Of a stretch of DNA of 64,000 nt, positions 1 through 14,025 are shown in pieces; positions within the stretch are counted from its first letter, which is position 1; the number at the start of each line of letters is the position of its first letter. The translations under genes were made by a program, and so were the position numbers. Source of the DNA: Diabrotica undecimpunctata. Taxonomy: Eukaryota; Arthropoda; Insecta; Coleoptera; Chrysomelidae. The stretch spans positions 87,969,199-88,033,198 of the forward strand of contig NC_092811.1 in NCBI RefSeq assembly GCF_040954645.1. The letters run 5' to 3'. The notes beneath the pieces were generated by a model. It saw only the letters and a program-made list of their open reading frames with translations. It was not told where the DNA came from and searched no databases.

Positions 1-498
1 GGCAGGAAAACTACTTTTAAATTAGCAGATGGTCAAGAAATAGCAAATAATACGCTAAATAAAATCAAAAAACTGAAGAAAAGTATTTCAGCCTAGAATT
101 TATTATGGATGACGCACATTAATTTATTATAAATTTAGAAGATGATAGCAAGTTTGAAACATAACTGTCTAGTGGCGACGATAATGACAATGCAAATATA
201 TTTTGTAATTTCAGTTGAGTTCATCAGTAGGTAGTGTGCGATCCTTCAAAGTAAGCGGACGTTTCAAGCCGTAAAGTGACCAGTGCACAGTGAAGAAATC
301 TCACGATTAATACTGTGTGAATCACAGGACAAACTCGGCGAGTGACGGCAATTATTTCCATTTACGGTTTCGCTGTATACGTCACTAGTTGGGCACCCAA
401 TGTTCTATGGAAGCACATGTCTGTAAATAGTGAGTTTCCTATGTTAAAAATAACCTGTCTTGGTTATAATTGATAGGTTTTTTCGCAAATCATTTAAA

Positions 499-501
<3 letters not shown>
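1..501. other. No recognisable gene; flank of unknown nature
   Basis: I see no open frame with a recognisable domain on either strand. Bases 210-420 are less AT-rich than their surroundings and read like an untranslated leader or the 5' end of a repeat, but nothing identifies them. The stretch ends at an AT microsatellite. Confidence 0.3.

Positions 502-567
<66 letters not shown>
502..567. repeat. (AT)n microsatellite, about 66 bp
   Basis: This is an uninterrupted AT dinucleotide run. It lies about 150 bp upstream of a hammerhead-like core at 719-747. Confidence 0.95.
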
Positions 568-571
<4 letters not shown>

Positions 572-718
572 GTGATTATTTCGACCAAAAAATAATTTAT
601 ATTTAAATTTTTATATTTTTTTCATTTTTTATTTGCGAAATCTTTTAAATTCTGTGAGTGTTTTAAAATGTATTTGTATGTCATTTTTTGTAATGTTCAA
701 ATTGTTTTTAGTTTACTC

Positions 719-747
719 CTGAGGAAGCTTTTAAATAAATGGCGAAA
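719..747 (+). ncRNA. Hammerhead-ribozyme-like core, probably from a Penelope-like element 3' region
   Basis: CTGAGGA at 719-725 fits the hammerhead consensus CUGANGA. It is followed by a weak stem (GC at 727-728 with GC at 742-743) and by GAAA at 744-747. The order matches the better-formed core at 47368-47400. Penelope-like elements are known to carry hammerhead motifs in their terminal repeats. I see no coding sequence of such an element upstream here, so this could be a solo terminal repeat or chance. Confidence 0.35.
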
Positions 748-811
748 TATTGAGTAATTTAGAAAAAAGAAAGATTTTTACTATAGACCACTTTACCCGA
801 TAATTTGAACG

Positions 812-2359
<1,548 letters not shown>

Positions 2360-2408
<49 letters not shown>
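2360..2408. repeat. (AT)n microsatellite
   Basis: A pure AT dinucleotide run of about 49 bp. No hammerhead-like motif was seen next to it. Confidence 0.95.
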
Positions 2409-2411
<3 letters not shown>

Positions 2412-2819
2412 TCATATCTAATTACGTACTAATTTTATTACTTTAAACCTTAGTCAATCCGTGTTCTATATCATGCAAAATTAGAACGTAAAATTTTGCA
2501 GTTCGTGTCAACTATACTGTACACTACGTGCAGATCCGACCCTGTCACTCAATTCTGTATGAAATTGAAATGGGTTCAAAGTACACGAAAACTATAATTC
2601 ACTATAAATTTCTATAAAAATAAGGAATATAAGAGTAAAAAGAGTGGCACAGAGTACAAACTACTGTTGTCGTGAAATAAATTTTTCTATGTTTAGAAAT
2701 AGATAGAACGGGAATTATAACAAAATTTGAAAACAACAACGAGAAAGGAAAATACAACTTTGATTATATTATAATAGAATACATGGATTTCTTGGAGACG
2801 CTATTTGTAAAAATAAGTT

Positions 2820-3245
2820 CTTATTAACGGAAGTAAAAAACCAGCATATATAAAGTTGTACTAAGACCAGCATTGCTGAAACCTAAACTGATACGAAGCT
2901 AATGCAAAGAATATTAGTAACAGCGAAAATGAAAATACTTCTTAGAATAACAAATAAAACAGTACGAGACCGATTTTGGAACAAAGAGATAAGGCACATA
3001 TGCAAAATCGAAGGAATAAGCGGCTGGATCCAGAAAAAAACTACTGACTGAAATCAGCATATTAATTGAATAACTGGGAATAGACTAATAAAAATACCAA
3101 TAAATAAATTACCAGCTCAAAGAAGATCAACGGAAAGATCAAGAAACGATGATCAGATTATCTCTGAAATTAGTAAACTTGAAATCGGGGAACAACCTAA
3201 AGGATGAACAGGCTTGTATGCTTTTAGAGAATAGTGGTAAGGAGT
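2820..3245 (+). pseudogene. 3' fragment of a non-LTR retrotransposon (LINE)
   Basis: The three + frames together give a degraded C-terminal LINE polyprotein. A segment like TVRDRFWNKEIRHICKIEG is followed by a basic tail of the type seen after the reverse transcriptase in RTE-like LINEs (Arg/Lys-rich, with RRSTERSRNDDQIISEI). No frame stays open for more than about 40 codons, so this is an old 5'-truncated copy. The clade cannot be fixed from so little. Confidence 0.5.
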
Positions 3246-4699
3246 GGTAATTTATAAATATGTAAATATTATTACATCATTGATATAAAATGAAAAAAAA
3301 TATAGTTGATTTTCCGGGATTTTTTCGAGATTTCCGGGGGATGAAAATTACGTCATCATTAGTAATACTGCGACAGATTATTCCAGTCAAATTAAAAAAG
3401 AAAAGTAAGTTTTTACGGTGAATTTCAAATAGACTCACCGGCTAGTGAAAACTATGTTAACTAGTTATTCATATTTCAACGAGCTACCCCAGATGAAAAA
3501 ACAGGCCTCTAATTGCAATCGAAGCCGAGATTATGTAAATTTTTCCTACGTGTTTCAATTTGAAGTTTCGATCTCGAAAAAAAAAACGGAGCTAAAACAG
3601 TTATCCCCTCCACTTTCCTCTGTCGATCTTTCGAAAGTACCTTCGTTTCGAAGAGCTGTAAGTTTCGAAAAATTGGATGAACTTTATAGCTATGTTTCAA
3701 TATAAAGTTTCGATTTTCATTCAAAATTTGTGCAAATGTTTGCTTCTTAATGTTTATAAACAATGGAGATATGATTTTTTTAAAAATAGTCCCTAACTTA
3801 GTTCCCATTGGTCATAGAAGGTTGTTTTTTTTTTAATGTGAGTTTTTTTACCAGCTATCCAATAGTTGTACGTACTAGTCTGTAGCTTGAAAAATATAGT
3901 TATTACAATTGTTTATAAGTAAAAATACACACCCCTTTTTCAAACGTTTATTTTGTAAATAATTTCGATTAAAACGCAAAATGAATTTAACTTCTGAGAT
4001 ATTTTAGGTCTTAAAGAATCCTATAAAATTTGCTAAATGTGTCTACCATTATTAATAGATCAAGTTCAATAGTTTAAATATTTAGCTTCAGGAATAAACA
4101 AATTAAGTAAATAACTTTTAAATTATTTCACCGATCGTGGGTAAATTTCGAACTAATTTAAAAGACGGCAATTCCTCGATGTTCAAATGTATTAATAACA
4201 TTTTATTTTGTTAATAAAAATATTAATAAAATTTATAAACTAGTGCAAAAAAACTGCTTTTTTTATATCTCCGTAAATTATTTATCAATTTTAATTTAAA
4301 AAACGGGAAAATAAAGATATTCTTGATATAAAAAATGATATAAATATTGTTTGTGTAAAATATAAAGGAAAAAACTTATAGACAAAAAAATTAAATTCTA
4401 ACCATAAATTATTGTTTAAAAAAAGACGCAAGGTAAAAATCGGAGTACTTTTTCATCTATTCGTCATCTAGTAACCCCCACCTATGTCTTTAAAGCTTCA
4501 GATATCTGCGAAAAATTTTGCCTCTGTGAAATCGATGATGTTTGCATAACCAGACTTGGCTATTAAAATTTAATTGAGTATACTTAAATTCAAAAAAATT
4601 TCTATAATAATTTTTATCGTAATTGTAATATATTTTAATCGTAATTTATGATAATTTACAGTCGTTAGAGTTGCGCCAAATGTAGGCAACTTACAGTTG
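3246..4699. other. About 1.4 kb AT-rich, no gene seen
   Basis: Only short open frames (for example 3445-3705 on +) with no recognisable domain. Homopolymer-rich and very AT-rich, consistent with intergenic or intronic filler or unrecognised repeats. Confidence 0.35.
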
Positions 4700-5215
4700 T
4701 TAATTTCAGCACTTCAGCAGGAACAGCACTTTCAGCACTCAAGCTGCCATTAGATGTTACTAGAAAACCAAATGCAATATGTAAAATTTAAAAAGGAAGT
4801 CTAATGGTTGCAGTGATGCAAACGAGTTTAGTTATTAGCTGGAATAAATGTACTATAGCTTATAAAGATTCACTCGAAGCATTACATAGCAGTATGCAAG
4901 ATTTAAGTGGCAACGACAACCTATTCGGTAATGCTGTATTACTACTGTCTGGTGACTTCCGACCGACATTACCGGTTATTCCTCTCTTTACATACGCGAA
5001 TGAGATTAATGCATGTTTAACACAATCGTTTTTATGGCGAAATGCCAAATCAGTTCGATTAACCATGAAGATAAGGGTACAAGTGCAAAATTATCGGCGC
5101 AAATATTTACCAAACATTTGCTAAATATTGGAAAGGATAAAATAAAACTGCATCCAAATACAGAATGCATCAAACTTCTAGATAATTTCTGCACTTTAGT
5201 TGAGACCAAACATGA
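4700..5215 (+). pseudogene. Helitron Pif1-like helicase fragment
   Basis: The frame at 4804-5124 carries Pif1/RecD-like helicase features found in Helitron Rep-Hel proteins: KDSLEALHSSMQDL, then VLLLSGDFRPTLPVIP, then ANEINACLTQSFLWRNAKSVRLT. The SGDFR-TLPV block is the typical motif after the Walker B region. Homology then continues in another frame at about 5070-5215 (SAQIFTKHLLNIGKDKIKLH, then LLDNFCTLVETK), so a frameshift lies near 5065-5080. The Walker A end and the Rep nuclease domain are missing. I read this as a decayed Helitron piece; a host Pif1 gene is unlikely because no neighbouring exon is visible. Confidence 0.75.
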
Positions 5216-5742
5216 ATGAAGGCATTGAGCGCATTTTTTAGTATAGTATAATATCTATTAATAGATTGCAAATGTTTTTTTTTTATTTCGTAAATTCGCT
5301 TAGCAACAACTGTAAGGTAAACACAATTAATCGGAAACACGTCCCTGACGCAGGGACCCTCATCCGGGATAGAAACAACCCCTAAAAATAGATCCGTATA
5401 AATAAAATTAACAAGAGATCGTGAGTTCCGTCTTTTGCGTTGGTAAATGTCAAAGTTCAAACCAAACGCCGACGACGAATCGATATAATGTTGGGGTAAC
5501 AAAAGTTTGACTGTCTCTTCCTGGCACAACACATTTTATTGTTATTTTATATCGCGGTTTGCGAACAGGTGAACGCGTACGGAAATAATTATATGATATT
5601 TAGGGAATAAAACATTTACACAAAACGATTGTTGTAGGTCATAAATCAAAGACGTTATAAAAAATAATGCCGAAAAAATTCAACAAATTTCTGTTTAAAT
5701 TTAACAATGCTAATACAATAATTGTTTAATTATATTATATTA

Positions 5743-5790
<48 letters not shown>

Positions 5791-7081
5791 TGACTAACAG
5801 TGTTAATTTAGAACTAATAACCTATCCTTATATATCGACAAAACAAAACTCATGCCTATCCATCATTTGCAATACAAAACGAATGAGTAATAATAATCAC
5901 GTGCCCAATTCATCATGCCAGTCGTATAGTTTTAATGATTTTCGAGATTGACTACCCCCAAACACTTTGATCGAAGTCACCCTCCATAAAATTTTGACCC
6001 TGTTTACACAGCGTAAGGTGACTCCAATCCCCATCGAGAATTCGCACCCTAATGGTTGTATCGTACAAGTGCACCATTGTTGCAGGCCACACGGTTCCTG
6101 CTGCATTTTTCATGAAATTGAAATATCATGCTTAATTCAACTGCTTCGAAGCTTATGTTAAAGTCGGTAAATGGATTTGAGGATGATACTTTCGAATATG
6201 AATCAAAATAAATGATATTATAAAAGAAGTGGTGATAAAATAAGGGTACGGAAATTTAAAAATAAGTCGGTTGTGTCATAAATAGAATGTGTAATAGATA
6301 AATGTTATTTAAATAAGACTTTAAAACAAATTTTATCTTTTTTTCAATCTGAAGACTTTAATCGTATGCAAAAAAATATTTATGTTAATTACTTTATGGG
6401 AAAATTTTAAAAATCTTGTATTTTTCTTATATTCCCATTGTTTTTCTGCATTTCTATATATTTCACTGTGTTGCCATGATATCGTATCTTGTTATTTTAA
6501 TACATTCTAAGAATTTCTGGAAGTTACATTCTGATTCTGTTCTTTGTCCATCGTAAATTGTTGGTCGTTTCTCTTCTTAATACGCGTCCATATAATATCT
6601 GTTTTCATTACTGCGATTATATTCTAATTTATTTTCTAATTGTTTGATGATTCAACTCTAGTTGTGCTGTCCATAGTATCTATAGATATATCCATAGTAT
6701 CGTATACAAACTGAGTTACGGCAAAAGTTTGTGCTTAATGGGTTCCTCGTCTTTTGTCAGATGACTAAAAAAGCTTGCAAATATGTTTAACTTTGCATCA
6801 TTTCACGGAATTAAGGCAAAACAGTAATAACTTGTGTCAATAATTGCTGGTGATGAATCTTGTTATTATTATTATGAACTATCCAGTAAGCAAATTGTCC
6901 TACTCCATAGAAGGTTAAAATTTAATCTTCTGCAGGCAAACGAAGGACCCTTGTTCATAGAGTTTAGAGCGTAGAATAACCTAGGTGCATCGATGCAAAC
7001 CTGTATTATCTAGTATATGTATAAATTTTATACAAGCTTCATCAATCAATAAATAACTTTGTGCTTAATTTGTCAAAAGCC
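5216..7081. other. About 1.9 kb without a supported gene
   Basis: Open frames at 5170-5532 (-) and 5897-6106 (-) give no recognisable domains. An AT run sits at 5745-5784. Bases 5300-5560 and 5890-6170 are less AT-rich and may be parts of old repeats, but I cannot name them. Confidence 0.3.
5745..5784. repeat. (AT)n microsatellite
   Basis: AT dinucleotide run of about 40 bp, with further TAT-rich sequence on both sides. Confidence 0.9.
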
Positions 7082-7242
7082 TTCTTCTTCTTCTTCTTCA
7101 GTGCCTTATCCGGTCCGGATGTTGGCGATCATCAAGGCTATCATGGTTTTGTTGACTGCTCTGCTCAGCTCCGCTGAGGTCATCCCAAACCATTGTCGGA
7201 GAGATGACCTCTTCTGCCAAATACTTTACCCTGCATAACGAG

Positions 7243-8259
7243 TTAAGGAATTTGATATTTTTCTTCGTTCCGCATCACGTGGCCGAGGTACTCAAGCTTA
7301 CGTTGTTTAATTAAATTAAGCACTTCTTTTTCTTTTGTAATGCGCTGTAGGACCTCAACGTTGGTGACATGGTCCACATAAGATATTTTTAGTATCCTTC
7401 TGTATATCCACATCTCGAAGGCTTCGATTCGTTTTTCAGTGGCTTGCGTCAGTGTCCAGGCTTCAACTCCATATAGTAACACTGGAAGAACGTAGCACCT
7501 CACTATCCGCATCTTGGTTCCCAAACTGAGATCACTGCAGCACAGCAAGGATCTCAACTTAATAAATGTAGACCGTGCCATTTCAATTCTGGATCTAATC
7601 TCTTGAGCGTAGTCCCATTGTACGTTGAGGGTAGTTCCGAGGTAAGTGAATCTGTCGACTCTCTGGATCTCTTCGCTACCTGCCGTTAGTGCCCCGGGAT
7701 CTAAATTTGTACGGCTGACAACCATGAATTTAGTTTTTTTAATATTGAGGTTCAGTCCGTATGTTACGCTCACAGTTCACACTCGGTCTAGTAAGGCCTG
7801 CAGATCGTTTAGGCTTGTTGCAGTAACACAGTGTCATCGGCGTAGCGGATATTATTGATGTATTCACCGTTCACTCGGATTCATTAAAAATCTCCTCAGA
7901 GTATATATTGAAAAGAGTCGGCGATAGCACACATCCTTGCCTTACTCCTCGCATGATCTTCACTTGGTCGGTCAGCTGGTCTTCGACCTTGACTTGAGCA
8001 CGCTGGTTCCAGTATAAATTCATGATGATCCGAATGTCCTTCTCATCCAATCCTACTCTTTGTAGTGCGGTGACCATCTTGTGGTGCTGACAACGGTCAA
8101 ATACCTTGGCGTAGTCAATAAAACAAATATAGACATCACAACTGACATCGCGGCATCTCTGAAGTAGGACTTGTAAGGTGAAAAGTGCTTCACGTGTACC
8201 CATGGAATTGCGGAATCCGAATTGCAATTCACCGACATTTTCTTCGCATTTCTTGTAAA
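7243..8259 (-). pseudogene. Reverse transcriptase, C-terminal part, of the outer RTE-like LINE
   Basis: The piece at 7871-8227 carries reverse-transcriptase blocks QFGFRNSMGTREALFTLQ, CFIDYAKVFDR and GVRQGCVLSPTLFNIYSEEI. The piece at 7243-7773 carries LNIKKTKFMVVS, YLGTTLN, CYVLPVLLYGVEAWTLT, EMWIYRRILKI and EYLGHVMRNEEK, the usual post-RT region of this LINE type. The two pieces are in different frames. The catalytic ADD block expected between them, near 7780-7870, is lost. The gene is dead. Confidence 0.8.
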
Positions 8260-8272
8260 TTCTGGCATGTAT
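8260..8272. repeat. Target-site duplication of the I-like LINE (3' side)
   Basis: The 13 bases TTCTGGCATGTAT here are repeated exactly at 14026-14038, bracketing the I-like element. Confidence 0.9.
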
Positions 8273-8696
8273 TTTTTTTTTTTTTTTTTTTTATGGCCTT
8301 GGCATAGCCAATTGACCAGACTATTTTGTAATTTGTATTCACAGAACAACAATCAGAGTTCGAGTTAGTACTAAATGTAAGTTTTAATTTTTCTTTTTTT
8401 TTATTTTTATTTTTATTTATTTTTTTTTTTATTTTTTTTTTATTTCGTTATATTACTTTTTGATATTGTATGTAATATGTATATATATTTTTTATTTTGT
8501 TTTGGTCATCTTTTGTAATAATTTTGTTTTACATTTTTTTTTGTTTTTTTTATATATATTATATGTATATATTTTTTTTTATTTTTTTTTGTTTTAATTT
8601 TTTTTTTTTCGTATTAAAAGGTTTATTACATGATTGGTATGTTCGCAAATTGCTTACAAGTTTCATTTTAATTCTATGGTTAGTAAATTATATTGT

Positions 8697-11600
8697 TTAA
8701 AGTTTATATTTACAATTCCTTATTAACTGATAAATACAATTATAGATTTCTACGTTTCCAGAGAAAATTAATTCATTTATATGAAATGGGAAACAGACAT
8801 TTAATTTTCGTAAGTTTTCATATAAACACGTAATGTTTCCTTGTTGGTTTACACATTCTAATAGAATATGTGTTAAATCTCCATATTTACCACAAGTACA
8901 GTTTGGAGTGTCTACTAAATTCATTTTGCACATTCTTGAAGGTGTTAGAGCATGATTTGACCTTAGCCTATTAATAGTTTTAATAAAACTTCTGTTGGAC
9001 TCTGAATGAAACCACCTTTTTTTAAGAAGTGTGGGTTGCCAATATTTAAAGGATGACTGACTTTCTGATTCCGTATAATTGGCTTGCCATTTTAATTTGA
9101 GCTGATGTTTATTATATACATCTATATCTGACACCGGTAAAATATTGTTGTCTATGGTTTCTCCGCTTGATAATGCTTCTTTTGCCAGAGCATCTGCTAT
9201 TATATTACCCATTATCCCAGAATGGCCTTTGATCCATGCGATAACAACTTCTCCTCCGAGCTTTGAAACCTCGTAGTACAATTTTAAAATCTCTGTATCA
9301 AGATGAGTCAATTGCTTGGATTTATTTGTTACACATAATCTTTCTACTGCACTTTTACTGTCTGTAAATATTACACAGTTCTTCATTTCCTTTGTCAAAG
9401 CGTGAGAAAGCAAACTTTAAACCCAGCATTTCGGATGTGTAGATGGTGGCTTCATCAGGTAACTTATATTTATGCTGTAGTCCAGAATTCTGTTGGTATA
9501 CTGCGCAAGCAGTGTTATTTCCTTTTTTTGAACCATCAGTAAATATGTAATAATAATTAGGCCATTTCTTCTGAATTTCTGCGTTAAACATGGGGCCTTG
9601 GACATCATTGAGAAATTCAGTCTTGATTTTTATTGAAAACAGTACATGAGGCTTTTCAGTATAAACTGGTGGAAGATGACCCTTATAAAGTACCTCTTTG
9701 AATTTAGACAGATTTCTATAGCTTACCGCCACGAGTGGAGATTTTTTCTTAAACCAATACCTTTTAGTCAAATCTAAAACAGCCAGATTGTGTATATCTT
9801 TAAGAAATACTTGGTCTCTGCTAATGGTACGAGCTATATATTTGTCGGTAAGATACTGCCTCCGTAAATTCAATGGCGGTTCAACAGCTTCAATTTCCAT
9901 TACATTAATTGGTGTAGATTTCAGATACCCAAGACACAAGCGTAGGCACTTATTTTTCTGTACCTCAATTTTTGTTAAATGGGTGTTCGATGCGTTTCCA
10001 TACAAGTGACAGCTATAATCGAAAACTGGACGTATCATAGATCGATAAAACATTAAACTAATGTTGGGATCTGCACCCCAGTTTGTTTTACAGAAAGCTC
10101 TTAGGATATTCATAGCTTTTTCGGTTTTTTTAATGATATGTTGAATATGGTCTTTCCACAAAAGTTTTCTGTCTAAATAAGTTCCCAGGTATTTGATACA
10201 GTTTTTAATTGGAAATTTGAATTGACCACAACTTATATACCCTTCTGGAATTCTATGTTTTCTGGAAAAGAAGCAGATTTCTGTTTTGGATTCTGATAAT
10301 GTTAATCCATTTGATTCATAATATGCATGTATTGTTGAAATAGCTGTTGTTAAATTATTTTTAGAAACATCGATTGATTTGTCTGATGAATAGAGTACCA
10401 CATCATCTGCAAATTGTAGTATTTTTGTGTTAATAGGAACAATGACTTCTAAATCTATATTATATAAAATATATAAAAGTGGACTTAAAATACTTCCTTG
10501 CGGCAGGCCTATATTGGACAGTCGAGGAGAAAAAAATTTCTCATTGATTTTTAAGTAAATCAATCTCTCTGAGTACAAAGTTTTCAAAAAGGATGTTATA
10601 CCTATAGGTATTCCGACTGACAATAACTTTTGTTCAAGGATATCCAAATTTATATTATCAAAAGCAGATGATACGTCCAGAAATGCAGCTGCAGTAGATG
10701 AGTTTTCCGTGAAATTGACTTGAACCGTTGTTACGAGAGAAGTTATGGCATCTTGCGTGGATTTAAACTTGCGAAAACCAAATTGGGAGTGTGGGAGAAT
10801 GTCATTAAATTCTAACCAATGCTCTAATCTATTTTTAATTAGTCTTTCCAGGGTTTTAAGAAGACAAGAAGCTAGAGATATTGGGCGATATGAATTGTGA
10901 TCGTCATCACGTTTGCCAGGTTTTCTTATAGGTATTATAATATACTCCTTCCAGCTTTCTGGAATTGGTGCTTGTTTTTGCCAAATATTATTTAGAATAT
11001 GAAGTAGATGGATTTTATGTTCATTTGTCAAGTTAGAAATCATAGAATAAGATATATTGTCTTTACCAGGAGCAGTATTGTTATTTTGTTTGAGGACCCT
11101 TCTTAGTTCCCATAGATAGAACGGACGATCTAAGCAAAGGTTATCTCTAGAAACAGTGGCTATGGAGTTGGTAATATCATTCGGAACCCAATCTGGAGAA
11201 ATTTTTTGGTAAAACTCTGTTATCCATGGTTCGTCCGGGTCAATAGGTAATTTATTGGATTGTTTGCGATTTTTGAAGCAATTTACTTTCCTCCATACCT
11301 CCTTAATGGGAGTATTTTGATTCAAACTTTCACAATACTCCCTCCAGTTTTTCTTTTTCTTCTCCTTAAAGGTTTTCTTCGCTAATGCGTCCATCTTTTT
11401 GTATTCTATTAGGTTACTTATTGTGGGATTTTGCTTATATTTAATATAAGTTAATTTTCTGCGTCGGTCTGTTTCCTGGCACGCTTTGTCCCACCAAGGT
11501 TTTGGAATGTGATGTTTGTTGGTAATATTCGTGTATTGTGGTATTGCTGTATTGGCTGAGAAGTAGAAATTTTCAATTAGATCACCATACGTCTTGGGTT

Positions 11601-12399
11601 GGTTTAGAGATGTAAAGAGTGATGAATACAAATTCCAATCTGCTTTGTTGAAATTCCAGATTTTGTGTAGTCTCTTGGTTTCTTTTCCCTTTGGGTGATA
11701 AATTGAAAAGATAATGGGTAGGTGGTTTGATCCATGGGGATCTTGTAAAACATTCCAATTCAGTAGCGCTATAATATCTTGAGTACATATTGTGAGATCT
11801 ATTGCAGATGATCGTGAATGTGTGGTTAAAGGAACAAGAGTGGGTGAACCGTCATTTAAAAATACAAGGTTACACTGCTCGATAGCATCCAACAATGATT
11901 TTCCAGATGTGTCATCAACTTCACAGCCCCATGCGACATTGTGCGCGTTAAAGTCACCTCCCAAAATAAAGGGTTTTGGTATAATTTTAAAAAAGGATAG
12001 CCATTGCTGTGTTGTTGTTTTGTTTTTCGGTTCATTATATAGGGATACAAGATGAATGGTTTTATTTGTTGATGGTAGTTTAAAGGAAATACATGTGTAA
12101 GTAATAGGAATATTTATGTTAAATCCAATTTCTTGACATTTAATATTTGTTTTCAATAAAATAGCTGACCCACCATATCCATCTATACGATCTGTTCTAA
12201 AGCAATTAAAGTTTTTAAAGTTATAATACAAGCCAGGCTTAAACCATGTCTCCGATAATAAGGCAATATGAATTTGATTTTGATGGAGTAAAAATTCTAA
12301 ATTTACTTTATTTGAGACTGCCGAACGACAGTTCCATTGCAAAACATTTAATTTTGAGTTTAGGTCTGCGAATTTGATAACACATCTGGATTTGCATGT
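8697..12399 (-). pseudogene. LINE ORF2: AP endonuclease, reverse transcriptase, RNase H; one frameshift
   Basis: ORF2 would nick the target DNA, prime cDNA synthesis there and degrade RNA. The frame opens at 12399, inside ORF1, but has no ATG before the first endonuclease motif (LQWNCRS at about 12345). Endonuclease motifs SETWF, GGDFNAHN and SRSSAIDLT follow, with SNHLP at the end. Reverse transcriptase has SYRPISLASCLLKTLE, SQFGFRKFKSTQDAI, AAFLDVSSAFDNI, GLPQGSILSPLLYILY and the catalytic ILQFADDVVLYSS. RNase H has YIFTDGSKK and, after a frameshift between 9355 and 9413, VIFTDSKSAVERL and AWIKGHSGIMGNIIADALAKEA. A CCHC-like tail ends at 8697. A single indel therefore breaks RNase H. Either it is a real mutation or a sequencing error. 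Confidence 0.85.
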
Positions 12400-13886
12400 T
12401 TACTAATTAGTTGGATGATTTCTGATTTAGAAACATTTAAATTATTTGTTTGTTGTAGAGAATTAACAATTTTCATAACCAATTCTAAAATTACATTAAT
12501 TATACTAGGATCTAGGACCTCTGACTGTCGATCTGTGATAATTGTTTTTTTGTATTGAGGGCTAGTTAATATTCCTCCCGAAGTACTGGGAACATTAACC
12601 TGAGAAATAATCTCTTTTCTGATCTGTTCAGATGGATCAGGAGTATTTGGTCTTGGCCTTTTATTAGATTTATCTTTTAATTCGTTTGAGCTACTGTTAT
12701 AAAGCAAATGGGAAGCAAATTGTTTTCTAGAGGAGTTGACTTTTGGAATATTCTGAACAGAAGTGGAGGAAGAACTAGATTGTAAATAGGTAGAAGAAGT
12801 GGGTTGAACAAGTAAGTCAGATGGATGGCTCGTATTGCTTTTATTTAAAATATCTGCATAGGAAGTTTTGGGAACCTGTTTATTAGCATCAAAAAAGTTT
12901 ATGTTGGAAAAACTGATAGCTTCCTTAATTAATTTTTGTCTCTTAAACTCTGGACACACTGATAAATTTGTTTTATAGTGATTTCCTTGGCAACTGAAAC
13001 ATTTTGGGATATAGTCATTTATTTGGCAATCTTTTGTATTATGTGACTCTTGGCATTTACCACATCTTGGGCGACCTTTACACTGACTACCCAAATGCCC
13101 ATATCTGAGGCAATTAAAACATATTAAAACTTTTTGTGTATAGTGTTCAACCTCTTTAATAACTTTATTTATTGAAATATAACGCGGCAATATCTGAGAT
13201 TTAAAGGAAACAATACACGATTTTGTGGGAACGTAAATTATTTTTTTTGAATCATTTTCAATTACTTCCTGTTTGCGTTTAATTCGCCGAACGTTTACAA
13301 TTTCAAAGTTACAATGACTATCATATTGTTTAATTTTTGATTTTACATATTCTTCAGAAAATTCTGTATCAATATCTCTAATTATCCCTTGTCGGAATAG
13401 AATGAATTTAGGTATATACAATTCTAAGTTATTTGTAACAAATACTGATGAATTTTTTTGATTTATTAAATAATTTGCATTTTTGTAGTCTGTTAATTTA
13501 ATCCTAATTCTATTACGACCTATAGAATCAATATTTGTAATTTTTGAGTCCAATTCAGGAAACGCAGAAAGAATAATGTCACCAACTCTTAAAGCATTTA
13601 ACTTACCGGTGAAAGATTCCGAGCAATTTTCTACGTAAACATGATATGGTCCGGTATCTTTATTTGTATATAAATAAACCTGTCTATTATTTACCTTCTC
13701 ATTAACGTTAGAAACATTATCGTTTTTTCCCAAAGAATTAGACATTAAATTTGTACTTACATTCTGGTTCTCTTGTTTTTGTGAAATTGTTTCCATATTT
13801 GTAAATTCCATCATACCAACCTGATTTTCATCTTTATCATAAGGGGGAGGGTCAGGGGGCTTGCTGCCCCCATTTAATTCACTCAT
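12360..13886 (-). CDS. LINE ORF1 (gag-like, RNA-binding zinc-knuckle protein), intact, 508 aa
   Basis: ORF1 proteins of I-like LINEs bind the element RNA and act as chaperones in the retrotransposition particle. The ATG at 13886 opens an uninterrupted 508-codon frame. Residues 1-70 are polar and Asn-rich. Residues about 70-250 probably form an RRM-like or other RNA-binding fold. Three zinc knuckles lie at about residues 255-310: CFNCLRYGHLGSQC (CCHC spacing 2-4-4), CGKCQESHNTKDC, and a looser CFSCQGNHYKTNLSVC. A Ser/Thr-rich low-complexity segment follows, then a polar C-terminus. ORF2 follows at once and its open frame overlaps the end of ORF1. No internal stop or frameshift is visible, so ORF1 could still be expressed. 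Confidence 0.88.
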   Translation of the reverse strand: MSELNGGSKPPDPPPYDKDENQVGMMEFTNMETISQKQENQNVSTNLMSNSLGKNDNVSNVNEKVNNRQVYLYTNKDTGPYHVYVENCSESFTGKLNALRVGDIILSAFPELDSKITNIDSIGRNRIRIKLTDYKNANYLINQKNSSVFVTNNLELYIPKFILFRQGIIRDIDTEFSEEYVKSKIKQYDSHCNFEIVNVRRIKRKQEVIENDSKKIIYVPTKSCIVSFKSQILPRYISINKVIKEVEHYTQKVLICFNCLRYGHLGSQCKGRPRCGKCQESHNTKDCQINDYIPKCFSCQGNHYKTNLSVCPEFKRQKLIKEAISFSNINFFDANKQVPKTSYADILNKSNTSHPSDLLVQPTSSTYLQSSSSSTSVQNIPKVNSSRKQFASHLLYNSSSNELKDKSNKRPRPNTPDPSEQIRKEIISQVNVPSTSGGILTSPQYKKTIITDRQSEVLDPSIINVILELVMKIVNSLQQTNNLNVSKSEIIQLISKHANPDVLSNSQT

Positions 13887-14025
13887 CTTTATGAAAAAAC
13901 ACCTAGAGTTTCACCAAAATTAATTGTTTATCGCAAAAACAAATAGGAAAAAAGTTTTGTTATCGATACTATTAACGCCGATAATTTACACACGTCTGAT
14001 CGATTTGAATTCTACCGAACAACTG

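Larger units (their letters stand above)
8273..14025 (-). mobile_element. Near-complete I-like LINE with ORF1 and ORF2, 5.75 kb
   Basis: The - strand order is a short 5' leader (about 140 bases), ORF1 with zinc knuckles, ORF2 with endonuclease, reverse transcriptase and RNase H, an A-rich 3' UTR (8290-8696, strongly T-rich on +), and a terminal A run at 8273-8292. An exact 13-bp target-site duplication flanks it. Three zinc knuckles plus a C-terminal RNase H fit the I group of LINEs, though related R1, LOA or Jockey groups cannot be excluded by eye. Full length and the exact duplication suggest a fairly recent insertion. Confidence 0.85.

Noticed and set aside
5170..5532. 120-codon - strand open frame
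   Set aside because: No recognisable motif, overlaps the Helitron relic, and its composition is that of random open sequence. Not called as a gene.
5300..5560. Possible viral integration, because the base composition differs from the flanks
   Set aside because: No frame shows any viral domain; composition alone is not evidence.
8497..8700. Phe/Tyr-rich 67-codon + strand frame
   Set aside because: It is a translation of the T-rich strand of the I-like LINE 3' UTR.
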